NCBI RefSeq assembly: GCF_008386465.1
Contig: NZ_VUOD01000001.1
Span: 124,001-188,000 of the forward strand
Direction of reading: 5' to 3'
DNA: 64,000 bases
Source: Arenimonas fontis
Lineage (GTDB): Bacteria > Pseudomonadota > Gammaproteobacteria > Xanthomonadales > Xanthomonadaceae
Below, piece by piece: positions 49,968-58,775 of the stretch. The position numbers and the translations under genes are program-made. A model generated the notes under the pieces. It searched no databases. It saw only the letters and a list, made by a program, of their open reading frames with translations, and was not told the DNA's origin. Position 1 is the first letter of the stretch, and each line of letters begins with the position of its first letter.

Positions 49968-50933
49968 ATGCCCGAACCGAAGTCGCCCGCCATCCCCGCC
50001 ACCATCGACCTGGCCTTCGCCGCCACCCCGCCTTATGGCACGGTGGCCGAGCCCACCTATTCCGGTGCGCTCAGCTTCCTGCGCCGCCCCTACGGCAAGG
50101 ACCTTTCCGTCGCCGACGTCGCCGTGCTGGGCGTGCCCTTCGACCTGGCCACCACCAACCGGCCCGGCGCGCGTCTGGGCCCGCGGGCCATCCGCGCCGC
50201 CTCGGCCTCGCTGGCCTGGTGCCCGCCCTATGCCTGGGATTTCGACCCGCTGCAGCGGCTGCGGGTACTGGACGCCGGCGACGTGTACTTCGACCCGGGC
50301 CGGCCGGCGGAGGCACCGGAGGCCATCCGCGGCGCCTTCGCCGCGGTGGCGGCGCAGGGTGTGATACCGCTGGCCCTGGGTGGCGACCATTTCATCAGCT
50401 TCCCGATCCTGCAGGCGCTGCAGCCGGTCCATGGGCCGCTGGCCCTGGTGCATTTCGACGCCCATAGCGACACCTGGCGCGACGCAGACGGGCGCGTCGA
50501 CCACGGCACCATGTTCTTCCACGCTGCCCGCCTGGGCCTGGTGGATCCTGCCCGCTCGATCCAGCTGGGCATGCGCACGCACAACGCCGAGACGCATGGC
50601 TTCCGGGTCGTGGATGCCCGGGAACTGCACGCCATTGGCGTGGAGGAAGCCGTCGCCGCCATCCGCGCGCGCGTCGGTGGCAGCAAGTGCTACGTCAGCT
50701 TCGACGTGGACTTCCTGGATCCGGCCTACGCGCCCGGCACCGGCACCCCGGTAGTCGGCGGCTTCAGCACGCACGATGCCCTGCGCCTGGTGCGCGGCCT
50801 CGCCGGCCTGGACATCGTCGGCATGGACGTGGTCGAGGTCAGTCCGCCCTATGATCACGCCGAGATCACCGCCCTGGCTGCCGCGAGTGTCGCCCAGGAG
50901 CTGCTGGCGGCGCTGGCGGCCGGCCGCGGCTGA
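49968..50933 (+). CDS. speB: Agmatinase-family ureohydrolase (SpeB-like)
   Basis: A 321-aa manganese enzyme of the arginase family: LGGDHFISFPIL, VHFDAHSDTWRD and FDVDFLDPAYAPGTGTPVVGG supply the two-metal ligands (His, Asp, His, Asp). The PGTGTPxxGG ending is typical of agmatinase and guanidinobutyrase or guanidinopropionase subtypes. Agmatine would give putrescine and urea, feeding the cluster; 3-guanidinopropionate would give beta-alanine, 4-guanidinobutyrate GABA. The sequence alone does not decide. It follows the MMSDH gene by 83 bases and converges on the glutathione transferase gene. Confidence 0.85.
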   Translation: MPEPKSPAIPATIDLAFAATPPYGTVAEPTYSGALSFLRRPYGKDLSVADVAVLGVPFDLATTNRPGARLGPRAIRAASASLAWCPPYAWDFDPLQRLRVLDAGDVYFDPGRPAEAPEAIRGAFAAVAAQGVIPLALGGDHFISFPILQALQPVHGPLALVHFDAHSDTWRDADGRVDHGTMFFHAARLGLVDPARSIQLGMRTHNAETHGFRVVDARELHAIGVEEAVAAIRARVGGSKCYVSFDVDFLDPAYAPGTGTPVVGGFSTHDALRLVRGLAGLDIVGMDVVEVSPPYDHAEITALAAASVAQELLAALAAGRG

Positions 50934-50982
50934 GGCCAGACCGGGCGCCGACCGGACCGGGCCGGAACCGGGGACGGGCCTC

Positions 50983-51585
50983 TCAGGCCAGGCCTTCGGC
51001 CGCCAGCGCGGCACGAACCGCCGGGCGCTCCGCCACCCGCGCCGAATGCGCGGCCAGTGAGGGCCACTCGCGCAGGTCCATGCCGAAGTGGGCCAGCCAG
51101 CGCAGTACGACGAACTGGTAGATGTCCGCCACACCGTATCGCTGCCCGTGCAGCCAGGTCCTGCCGTTCCAGCTGCGCTCCAGCGTGTCCAGACGAGCCC
51201 GGGCCCGCTCGCCGACCAGTTTGCGCCCCGCCTCGTCCAGGGCTGGGTTGAATAGCAGGCCCAGGCTCTTGTGCAGTTCGGTGCTGACGAAGGCCAGGGC
51301 CGATTGCAGGCGGTAACGCTCGAAGCCGTCACGTGCCGGGGCAAGGCCGGCCGCGGGCTCGAGATCGGCGATGTACTGCAGGATGGCGATGTTCTCGGTC
51401 AGCACACGGCCGTCGTCCAGCTGCAAGGCCGGTACATAACCGAAAGGATTGATGGCCAGGTAGTCCTCGCCCTGCTCGGTTTTCCGGTCGCGTCCGACCC
51501 GGACCAGGTCGAAGGCCAGGCCAGCCTCCCGAAGGGCGATGTGCGGCGCCAGCGAACAGGCGCCAGGCAGATAGTACAGCTTCAT
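50983..51585 (-). CDS. Glutathione S-transferase, beta-class-like
   Basis: A 200-aa protein with the N-terminal thioredoxin-like domain MKLYYLPGACSLAPHIALREAG, where the Cys of ACSLAP is the beta-class glutathione contact. INPFGYVPALQLDDG has the cis-Pro and LTENIAILQYIAD the glutathione-binding SxA-like turn. The C-terminal helical domain ends RPAVRAALAAEGLA. The start at 51585 is preferred over one four codons upstream. It lies 78 bases after msrA on the same strand, consistent with an oxidative-stress group. The substrate is unknown. Confidence 0.93.
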   Translation of the reverse strand: MKLYYLPGACSLAPHIALREAGLAFDLVRVGRDRKTEQGEDYLAINPFGYVPALQLDDGRVLTENIAILQYIADLEPAAGLAPARDGFERYRLQSALAFVSTELHKSLGLLFNPALDEAGRKLVGERARARLDTLERSWNGRTWLHGQRYGVADIYQFVVLRWLAHFGMDLREWPSLAAHSARVAERPAVRAALAAEGLA

Positions 51586-51663
51586 GTCGCGCTCCATGCC
51601 GGGGAAAGCGACAGCCTGCTTGCCCGGTCACGCCGTGCCAAGCCGTGCCGCCGCAACGAAACG

Positions 51664-52293
51664 TTACGCCAGCTTGTCCGGGAAGGTCCTGGCCAGCTTG
51701 TCCAGCTTGGGCCCAGCCACGAACACGATGTAGGGCTGGCCCGGATTCCGCGCCGCGTAATCGTGGTGGTAGGCCTCGGCGACGAAGAAAGCCTGCAGCG
51801 GCTCCAGGGCGGTGACGATGGGCGCGGCGAACACGCCAGCCCGCTCCAGCTGCTCCAGGTAGGCCCGCGCCACCTGCCGCTGCCCCTCGTCGAGGGGAAA
51901 GATCGCCGAGCGGTACTGGGGGCCGACGTCGTTGCCCTGGCGGTCCTTCTGGGTCGGATCGTGCGCCACCGCCAGGAACACCTTCAGCAACTGGCCGTAG
52001 CTGATCCGCTCCGGCCGGTAACGGATGCGGATGGCTTCGGCATGGCCGGTCCGGCCGGAGCAGACCGCCTCGTAGTTGGCGGTGTCGGCGCTGCCGCCGG
52101 CATAACCCGGCAGCACCTCGGTCACGCCCGCCAAGCGGCGGAACACCGCCTCCGTGCACCAGAAACAGCCGCCCGCCAGCACGGCCTCGCCACGGTCGTC
52201 GCCCGGCAGCAGGTCGAAGACCGGGTCGGGCACCTCCGCCGGCGGCACCTTCAGGCCCTGGCCGGGCAGCTCGCAGGAAGGATCGGCCATCAT
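51664..52293 (-). CDS. msrA: Peptide-methionine (S)-S-oxide reductase MsrA
   Basis: Repairs methionine sulfoxide. The 209-aa protein has the active-site motif GGCFWCTEAVF (C43 nucleophile, C46 in the GCFWC subtype), GYAGGSADTANYEAVCSGRTGHAEAI, and HDPTQKDRQGNDVGPQYRSAIF. An N-terminal extension of about 35 residues precedes the core without a clear signal peptide. Its start overlaps the acyltransferase stop as ATGATG. Cytoplasmic thioredoxin-linked activity is expected. Confidence 0.95.
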   Translation of the reverse strand: MMADPSCELPGQGLKVPPAEVPDPVFDLLPGDDRGEAVLAGGCFWCTEAVFRRLAGVTEVLPGYAGGSADTANYEAVCSGRTGHAEAIRIRYRPERISYGQLLKVFLAVAHDPTQKDRQGNDVGPQYRSAIFPLDEGQRQVARAYLEQLERAGVFAAPIVTALEPLQAFFVAEAYHHDYAARNPGQPYIVFVAGPKLDKLARTFPDKLA

Positions 52294-53807
52294 TCCTGCT
52301 CCCTCGCCGCGTCGGTCCGGGCGCCGGCGGCTTCGGCCGCGGCGGCCATGACGTCGGCGGCCATGACGTCGGCGATTAGGCCCTCGGCGTCCTCGGGACG
52401 CAGCTCCCCTTCCCAGCGCGCCATCAGCGCCAGGTAGAGCAGCTTTTCGAACTCCGGTGCGAAGCGGCGGATGACCGCGCCGGGATCCGGCATCAGCCGG
52501 GCGTCGGCGATCAGGCCAAAGTGCACACGGCCGTTGTAGCTGAGGATGGAAATGCCCAGGCCGATGCTGCCGGTCTGCGGCACCCAGAACATCAGGTCGG
52601 AGATCTTCGCGCCGCCCAGGTAGAGCGGCATCTGCGGACCAGGCACGTTGGTGGCCACCGCCGAGGCCTTGCGGCTGAACATCTCCAGGGCAAAGGCCTG
52701 CAGGGCCGGCGGCGCCATGCCCACTGCCGCCAGGGCGCCGAAGGTGGCCACGGCCTGTCGCGACTTGCGCAACACCCGCATGCAGGCGGCGACGCGCTCC
52801 AGCCGCGCCACCGGGTTGGCCTCGCCCACCGGCAAGTCCAGGAACACCAGGCCGAAGTGATTGCCGAGCTGGCGGGCGTGTTCCAGCGGCCGCAGGTTCA
52901 CCGGCACGGTGGCGCGCACGGTGACGCCGTCCAGGCATTCGCCGCGCTCGAGCATGTAGCTGCGCAGGGCACCGCTGACCGAGGCCAGCAGCACGTCGTT
53001 GACCGTGCAGTGCAAGGCCTTGGCCACCGCCTTCACCTCGGCCAGGTCCAGCGGCTCGGCCCAGGCCACCCGCTTGCTGACGCCCAGCCTTCCCTTGAGC
53101 ACGGTTTCAGGATCGTCGGGCAGGGCCAGGGCCAGGCCGATCTCGCGGGCGATGTCGGCGCCCTCCCGCGCCAGCACTGCCGCCAGACCGGGGTCCTGGT
53201 ACATCTCCATGCCCTTGGCCAGCACCTTGTTGCCCAGCGCCATGTAACGACCGATCAGGCCGACGCGCCGCGCGACCGGCGTATGTTCCTTTTTCAGCCA
53301 GCGCCTGGCCAGGCCGGCACGACGCCCCTTTTCCTCCACTTCCGTCAGCGACAACAGCACCTGCACCAGGGCGATGCCGTCGGCATAACAGTGATGGATG
53401 CGGGCGATCAGGGCGGAGCCGCCGTCATAGCGCTCGACCAGGTGGAACTGCCAGAGCGGCTTGGTGGTGTCCAGGGGCGTGGATGCCAGCTGGCTGGTCA
53501 GTCGCTCCAGTTCGCGCTTGCCGCCCCGGCCGGGCAAGGCGGTCAGCCGGATGTGCCAGTCGAGATCGAAATGCTCGTCGTCCTGCCAGTAGGCTCCGGT
53601 CGGGGTGTCCACTGCATTTTGCCGGAAGCGCGGGTAGGCCAGGAACCTGGTTTCGATGAGCTTGCGCAGCGTACGGATGTCCAGCGGCGTTTCGAACATC
53701 ATCACGCCTGTGATCATCATCAGGTTGGTCGGCCGCTCCATGCGCAGCCAGGCCGTGTCCACCCTTGACATCGGCTCCCTGCGAACCCTGCTGCGCGCGT
53801 CGGCCAT
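52290..53807 (-). CDS. Wax ester synthase/diacylglycerol acyltransferase (WS/DGAT)
   Basis: A 505-aa bifunctional acyltransferase of the family that makes wax esters or triacylglycerol from acyl-CoA. The catalytic HHxxxDG motif is at H138-H139...D143-G144 (RIHHCYADGIA). Family signatures MERPTNLMMITGVMMFE, CTVNDVLLASVSGALR, VPVNLRPLE and the C-terminal NVPGPQMPLYLGGAKI are present. The start at 53807 has a perfect AGGAGG upstream; an ATG at 53771 also has GGGAG and would give 493 aa. It lies 47 bases after the photolyase gene and overlaps msrA. Confidence 0.92.
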   Translation of the reverse strand: MADARSRVRREPMSRVDTAWLRMERPTNLMMITGVMMFETPLDIRTLRKLIETRFLAYPRFRQNAVDTPTGAYWQDDEHFDLDWHIRLTALPGRGGKRELERLTSQLASTPLDTTKPLWQFHLVERYDGGSALIARIHHCYADGIALVQVLLSLTEVEEKGRRAGLARRWLKKEHTPVARRVGLIGRYMALGNKVLAKGMEMYQDPGLAAVLAREGADIAREIGLALALPDDPETVLKGRLGVSKRVAWAEPLDLAEVKAVAKALHCTVNDVLLASVSGALRSYMLERGECLDGVTVRATVPVNLRPLEHARQLGNHFGLVFLDLPVGEANPVARLERVAACMRVLRKSRQAVATFGALAAVGMAPPALQAFALEMFSRKASAVATNVPGPQMPLYLGGAKISDLMFWVPQTGSIGLGISILSYNGRVHFGLIADARLMPDPGAVIRRFAPEFEKLLYLALMARWEGELRPEDAEGLIADVMAADVMAAAAEAAGARTDAAREQE

Positions 53808-53854
53808 GTCTGCCCTCCTGCTGCCGGCAGGATGCCGGCGGCGCAGCGCGGGCG

Positions 53855-55300
53855 TCAACGGCGAGACGCCGCCGCGCCGGCACCCGAGTATGCGGCCAGG
53901 GCGGCCTCCCGGCTGGCCTTGAGATCCACGATCGGGCGCAGCGGATAGTCCGGTGCCAGCCGTCGGCACAGCTCGGCATGTTCCCACGGTGCGGCCAAGG
54001 CCTCGTCGGGCAGGCCTGCCAGCTCCGGCAGCCATCGGCGGATGTAGGCACCGCGGGGATCGAATTTGCGCGCCTGCGCCGGCGGGCTGAAGATGCGGAA
54101 GTAGGGCGCAGCGTCGGCGCCCGTACCGGCACTCCACTGCCAACCCTGGCTGTTGTTGGCCAGGTCGGCGTCCACCAGCGTGTTCCAGAACCACTCGGCG
54201 CCATGCCGCCAGTGGTAGCGCAGGTTCTTGGTCAGAAAGCTGGCCGTCACCATGCGTACGCGGTTGTGCATCCAGCCGGTGGCCCAGAGCTCGCGCATGC
54301 CAGCGTCCACCAGGGGTACGCCGGTGCGGCCACGCCGCCAGGCCGCCAGCAATGCCGGATCGGGCTCGGCCCAGGCAAAACGCCGGAAGCGCGGATCCAG
54401 GTTCTCCTGCGCCATGTGCGGGAAATGGAACAGCAGATGGTGGCCGAACTCCCGCCAGCCCAGTTCGCCAAGGAAGTGCTCGACGTCCTGACGAAGCTCT
54501 GCGGGCCATTCGCCGCCGCGCAGGCGCGCCACCACCTGGCGAGGCGAGATCTCGCCGAAATGCAGATGCGGCGACAGCCGCGAGGTGCCGACCCGGTCCG
54601 GCAGGTTGCGCTGCTCCCTATAACCATGCACGGCGCCGTCCAGAAAGGCCTCCAGCAGGTCCTGGGCGCCCGCCTCCCCCGGCGTCCAGAACGACCAGAA
54701 GCCGCGGTCCCAGCGCGGCTGGCCCGGCGGCGGGCGCAGGCCGAGCCCGTCCGCCTCCAGCGAAGCCAGGCCCTCGGGTGGCGCGGGCAGGCGGACCGGC
54801 GCATCTGCCGGCCTCACGTCCACCAAGGTTTGCCTGGCCTTCCTCCAGAAGGGCGTGAACACCCGATAGGGCTCGCCCTGCCCCGTCTTCACCGCCCAGG
54901 GTTCGATCAGCAGCGCGGCGTTGTGGCTCTCCGCGCCCAGGCCGAGCGCCCGCAATGCCCGCTCGACCCGCCGGTCGCGGGCGATGCAGGCCGGCTCGTA
55001 CAGGCGGTTCCAGTAGACGGACACTGCGCCGGTTTCCGCGACCAGCCGTTCCAGCTCGGCCAGGCTGTCGCCGCGGCGCAGGATCAGGCGAGATCCACGG
55101 GCACGCAGATCGGCATCCAGGGCCCGCAAGGAGCGATCGAGCCAGACGCGGCTGGCAGCCCCGGGCTCCCAGGGGGATTCCTCCTCCGGCGCGTGGATGT
55201 AGACCGGCACCGGCGCCAGACCGGCGTCCAATGCGGCCAGGAGCGCCGGGTTGTCGGCCAGGCGCAGGTCGCGCCGGAACCAGACCAAGGCATGTGCCAT
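53855..55300 (-). CDS. phrB: Deoxyribodipyrimidine photolyase
   Basis: Light-driven repair of cyclobutane pyrimidine dimers. The 481-aa protein starts ALVWFRRDLRLADNPALLAAL (antenna-binding Rossmann domain) and has the FAD-binding C-terminal domain: TSRLSPHLHFGEISPRQV, FLGELGWREFGHHLLFHFP, TGVPLVDAGMRELWATGWMHNRVRM and the W-rich WQWSAGTGADAAPYFRIFSP. The terminal segment matches class I CPD photolyases. The ATG at 55300 (MAHALVW) is used; seven more residues are possible upstream. The 173-base gap to alr shows no confident elements. Confidence 0.95.
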   Translation of the reverse strand: MAHALVWFRRDLRLADNPALLAALDAGLAPVPVYIHAPEEESPWEPGAASRVWLDRSLRALDADLRARGSRLILRRGDSLAELERLVAETGAVSVYWNRLYEPACIARDRRVERALRALGLGAESHNAALLIEPWAVKTGQGEPYRVFTPFWRKARQTLVDVRPADAPVRLPAPPEGLASLEADGLGLRPPPGQPRWDRGFWSFWTPGEAGAQDLLEAFLDGAVHGYREQRNLPDRVGTSRLSPHLHFGEISPRQVVARLRGGEWPAELRQDVEHFLGELGWREFGHHLLFHFPHMAQENLDPRFRRFAWAEPDPALLAAWRRGRTGVPLVDAGMRELWATGWMHNRVRMVTASFLTKNLRYHWRHGAEWFWNTLVDADLANNSQGWQWSAGTGADAAPYFRIFSPPAQARKFDPRGAYIRRWLPELAGLPDEALAAPWEHAELCRRLAPDYPLRPIVDLKASREAALAAYSGAGAAASRR

Positions 55301-55473
55301 CGAACGGAGTCCCCGCGACAAAGCCGCAGCCTAGCCCGGCTCACCGTCGCGGAGACGTGAAGTCCGGTGGCGTGCCCGTGCGGATGGCCGCTGGGCGGTT
55401 TTCGTCTGCCGAAGGGACGGCCAAACCGGATGCGCAGGGCACGACACCGGAGCATCCGGGCCGGGGAGTGGCC

Positions 55474-56595
55474 TCAGCCGCCGACGTAGTCGCGCGGGAT
55501 GCGGCCATTGAGCCCGACCAGGATCTCGTAGGGGATGGTGCCGGCGGCCTCGGCCACGTCCTCGCAACGGATCTCCTGATCGCCCTGGCGGCCGATCAAC
55601 ACCACCTCGTCCTCGTTGTAGGCCGTGCCGTCCGGGCCGATGTCCACCATGAACTGGTCCATGCAGATGCGGCCGATGATCGGACGGCGACGACCGCGGA
55701 TCAGCACCTCGCCGCGCGAGGACAGCGACCTTGGGTAACCGTCGCCGTAGCCGATGGGCACGGTCACCACCCGGGTATCGGTCGCCGGCGCCCAGGTCGC
55801 CCCGTAACTGACCGGGTGCCCCGCCGGCACGACCTTGAAGTAGACCACCTGGGAGACCAGCGACATCGCCGGACGCAGCCGCACCGGCGGACGGGCCGCG
55901 GCGTCGGGCAGCACGCCGTAGAGGGCGATGCCCGGCCGGACCATGTCCAGATGGGTGCCCGGGAAATGCAATACGCCGCCGGAGTTGGCCAGGTGCCGCA
56001 CCGGCATGGGTGCGCCGACACGCTCGAAGTGGGCGCAGGCCTCGAGGAAACGCTCCAGTTGCCACGCCGTCATCGGCGAATCCGGGTCGTCAGCACAGGC
56101 CAGGTGCGAGTAGATGCCCTTGAGCCGGCACCAGCGCGAGGCCAGGGCGGCCTCGATGAAGGGGCCGGCGTTGTAGCTGTGCACGCCGATCCGCTCCATG
56201 CCGGTATCCACCTTCAGGTGGATGGTCGCCGGCCGGCCCAGGGCTTCCGCCGCCGCCTCGACCTGGCGCAGCTTGTCCAGGGAAGAAACGGTGATCTCCA
56301 GCCCGTGCCGGATCAGGTCTGCGGCCTGCGGCCCGAAGATGCCGCCCATCACCAGGATCGGCAGGGTGATGCCGGCCTGGCGCAGGGCCACGCCCTCCTC
56401 CAGGAAGGCCACGCCCAGCTGTTCGACGCCCTGGGCCTGCAGGTGCCTCGCCACCGGCACCAGGCCGTGGCCGTAGGCATTGGCCTTGACGATGCCCATC
56501 ACCGGCACGCCGACGTGACCGCGCAGGACCCGCAGGTTGTGGCTCAGCGCGTCGAGGTCGACGCGGATTCGGGTCGGTCGGGCGGTGTCGGCCAT
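55474..56595 (-). CDS. alr: Alanine racemase
   Basis: PLP enzyme interconverting L- and D-alanine for peptidoglycan. The 373 aa include the PLP lysine K37 in GIVKANAYGHGLVPVA, SHLACADDPDSP, the MVRPGIALYG segment, the second catalytic Tyr in HPVSYGATWAP, and IGRICMDQFMVDIG. The gene is 73 bases downstream of dnaB on the same strand, the usual gammaproteobacterial order, and is not obviously linked to the alanine dehydrogenase in the polyamine cluster. Confidence 0.97.
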   Translation of the reverse strand: MADTARPTRIRVDLDALSHNLRVLRGHVGVPVMGIVKANAYGHGLVPVARHLQAQGVEQLGVAFLEEGVALRQAGITLPILVMGGIFGPQAADLIRHGLEITVSSLDKLRQVEAAAEALGRPATIHLKVDTGMERIGVHSYNAGPFIEAALASRWCRLKGIYSHLACADDPDSPMTAWQLERFLEACAHFERVGAPMPVRHLANSGGVLHFPGTHLDMVRPGIALYGVLPDAAARPPVRLRPAMSLVSQVVYFKVVPAGHPVSYGATWAPATDTRVVTVPIGYGDGYPRSLSSRGEVLIRGRRRPIIGRICMDQFMVDIGPDGTAYNEDEVVLIGRQGDQEIRCEDVAEAAGTIPYEILVGLNGRIPRDYVGG

Positions 56596-56668
56596 GGCCA
56601 GAATTGTAGCCGTTCGGTCGTAGCGGAGCCCGGACGAGATGTGGATCCGCGCAGGCGGCCGGCCGCCG

Positions 56669-58105
56669 TTACTCGAAACTGCCGACGCTGTCGCGGGCCA
56701 GGTTGTCGAAGCGGGTGTACTCGCCGAAGAACTTCAGCTTCACGGTGCCCGTCGGACCGTTACGCTGCTTGCCGATGATGACCTCGGCCAGGCCCTTGTC
56801 CGCCGAGTCCTTGTGGTAGTACTCGTCGCGGTAGATGAACATGATGATGTCGGCGTCCTGCTCGATGGCGCCGGATTCGCGCAAGTCGGCCATCACCGGG
56901 CGCTTGTCGGTGCGCGATTCCAGCGAGCGGTTGAGCTGCGACAGGGCGATCACCGGCACGTTCAGCTCCTTGGCCAGGGCCTTGAGTGAACGCGATATCT
57001 CCGAGATCTCGGTGGCGCGGTTTTCCTGGCTGCCAGGCACCTGCATCAGCTGCAGGTAGTCGATGACGATCAGGCCCAGGTCGTGCTCGCGCTTGATGCG
57101 CCGGGCCTTGGCGCGCAGCACTTCGGGCGAGAGGGCGGGCGTATCGTCGATGAATATCCTCACTTCCGACAGCATCTTGATCGCCATGTTCACCCGCGAC
57201 CAGTCCTCGTCCTCGAGCTGCCCGGTGCGCAGACGGGTGGCGTTGACCCGGCCGATCGAACTGATCAGGCGGAAGGCCAGCTGCGAAGCCGACATCTCCA
57301 TCGAGTACACGGCCACCGCCTTCCTGGTCTTGAGCGCACCGTACTCGGCGATGTTGAGGGCCAGGGTGGTCTTGCCCATCGCCGGCCGTGCCGCGAGGAT
57401 GATCAGGTCGGAAGGCTGCAGGCCGGCAGTCATTTCGTCGAGTTCGCCGAACCCGGTCGGCAGGCCGGTAACCGCACCTTGGTTCTCGTAGCGCTCCTGC
57501 AGGATCTGGAAGGCCTCCTTCATCGCCTCGCGCAGCGGCACGAAATCGGCCCGCCCGCGCCGGCCCAGCTCGGCGATCTGGAACACCTTCTGCTCGGCGG
57601 CCGCGAGAATCTCCTGGCTATCGCGTCCGTCGGGCCGGTAGCCGTCGTTGACGATTTCGGTACCGGCCTCGATCAGCTGCCGCAGCACGGCCTTCTCGCG
57701 CACGATCTCGGCGTAGGCCTTGATGTTGGCCGCAGAAGGCGTGGTGCTGGCCAGCTCGACCAGGTAGCCGGTGCCGCCGATCTGTTCGGAAAGCCCGTTC
57801 GCCTCGAACCACTCGCCAAGGGTGACCGCGTCGAAGGGCCTGTTCTTCTCGGCCAGTTCGCGGATCGCCCGGTAGATCAGCCGGTGGTCGCGCCGGTAGA
57901 AATCGTTCTCGGTCAGCAGGTCGCCGACCCGGTCCAGCGAGTCCGGCGACAGCATCAGGCCGCCGATCACGGCCTGCTCGGCCTCGACCGACTGGGGCGG
58001 TACGCGCAGGGCTTCCAGCTTGGCGTCGGTGCGCAGGGCTTCGGAGCGTGAAGGCATGGTCGCCGGGGTCCGTGGCGTGCTGGTCAGGGGAATCGGGTCG
58101 GTCAT
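56669..58105 (-). CDS. dnaB: Replicative DNA helicase DnaB
   Basis: Hexameric 5'-3' helicase of the replication fork, 478 aa. N-terminal collar domain (PPQSVEAEQAVIGGLMLSPDSL), linker helix and RecA-like ATPase with Walker A LAARPAMGKTTLALN, Walker B LGLIVIDYLQLM, the QLNRSLESR and SGAIEQDADIIMFIYRDEYY motifs are all visible. No intein interrupts it. It lies between rplI and alr. Its upstream region has a DnaA-box match and an inverted repeat. Confidence 0.98.
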   Translation of the reverse strand: MTDPIPLTSTPRTPATMPSRSEALRTDAKLEALRVPPQSVEAEQAVIGGLMLSPDSLDRVGDLLTENDFYRRDHRLIYRAIRELAEKNRPFDAVTLGEWFEANGLSEQIGGTGYLVELASTTPSAANIKAYAEIVREKAVLRQLIEAGTEIVNDGYRPDGRDSQEILAAAEQKVFQIAELGRRGRADFVPLREAMKEAFQILQERYENQGAVTGLPTGFGELDEMTAGLQPSDLIILAARPAMGKTTLALNIAEYGALKTRKAVAVYSMEMSASQLAFRLISSIGRVNATRLRTGQLEDEDWSRVNMAIKMLSEVRIFIDDTPALSPEVLRAKARRIKREHDLGLIVIDYLQLMQVPGSQENRATEISEISRSLKALAKELNVPVIALSQLNRSLESRTDKRPVMADLRESGAIEQDADIIMFIYRDEYYHKDSADKGLAEVIIGKQRNGPTGTVKLKFFGEYTRFDNLARDSVGSFE

Positions 58106-58133
58106 CCTAGCGGTCCTCGTCCGGGAGCGTTAG

Positions 58134-58161
58134 GCACAAGCCTGTGCATAACCGGTGCACA
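58134..58161. promoter_or_regulatory. DnaA-box match and inverted repeats upstream of dnaB
   Basis: TTATGCACA on the minus strand (58151-58143) fits the DnaA-box consensus TTATNCACA. The stretch also forms the dyad TGTGCA...TGCACA (58143-58148 and 58156-58161) and a smaller GCACA...TGTGC repeat (58134-58147). It lies 29-56 bases before the dnaB ATG, so DnaA or another dimeric regulator could influence dnaB transcription. Confidence 0.5.
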
Positions 58162-58212
58162 TCTCCGATACCCCACCCCCGTCTCATGGACTGAGACGGA
58201 GCCGGAACGCAG

Positions 58213-58234
58213 ACGGGCGCCCGAAGGCGCCCGT
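58213..58234 (-). terminator. Stem-loop after rplI
   Basis: Perfect 9-bp GC stem ACGGGCGCC / GGCGCCCGT closed by a TTCG tetraloop (minus-strand reading), 27 bases after the rplI stop. The following CTGCGTT is a poor T run, so termination of rpsF-rpsR-rplI may be partial, with readthrough to dnaB. Confidence 0.7.
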
Positions 58235-58260
58235 CCGGAAGGCTTGCCCGACGATGGTGT

Positions 58261-58713
58261 TCAGGCCGCTTCGGCCTCGACCACCACCTTGACCGTGGCT
58301 TCCACGTCGGCATGCAGACGCAGCTCGACCTCGAACTCGCCGGTGCGGCGCAGCGGGCCCTCGCCCAGCACCACCTCGTTCTTCTCCAGCGGCAGTCCCG
58401 CTTCGGTGAACGCCTCGGCGATGTCGCGCGGGCCCACTGAACCGAACAGCTTGCCCTCGGTGGAGGCCAGCGCCCTGATGGTCACGCTGGCCCCGTCGAG
58501 CTTGGCCTTGCGGGCCTCGGCCTCGGCCAGCAGGGCATTGGCCTTGGCCTCGTACTCGGCGCGCCTGGCCTCGAAGGCGGCCACGTTTTCAGGGGTCGCC
58601 GGCACGGCCTTGCCGTAGGGGATCAGGTAGTTGCGGCCGTAGCCGGGCTTGACCTTGACCTTGTCGCCCAGGCCGCCCAGGTTGACCACCTTCTGCAGGA
58701 GGATCAGTTCCAT
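58261..58713 (-). CDS. rplI: 50S ribosomal protein L9
   Basis: A 150-aa large-subunit protein. The N-terminal rRNA-binding domain [36 protein letters not shown] is diagnostic. A long connecting helix rich in Ala, Glu and Lys (about 40-75) and a C-terminal domain ([16 protein letters not shown]) follow. It is last in rpsF-rpsR-rplI, with 62 bases between rpsR and rplI. Confidence 0.99.
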   Translation of the reverse strand: MELILLQKVVNLGGLGDKVKVKPGYGRNYLIPYGKAVPATPENVAAFEARRAEYEAKANALLAEAEARKAKLDGASVTIRALASTEGKLFGSVGPRDIAEAFTEAGLPLEKNEVVLGEGPLRRTGEFEVELRLHADVEATVKVVVEAEAA

Positions 58714-58775
58714 TTCTCAAACTCCGTAACGTTAGCGAGGCGCGCGGCCCCGCAACTTGTGGCTGTCCGTCAGGA

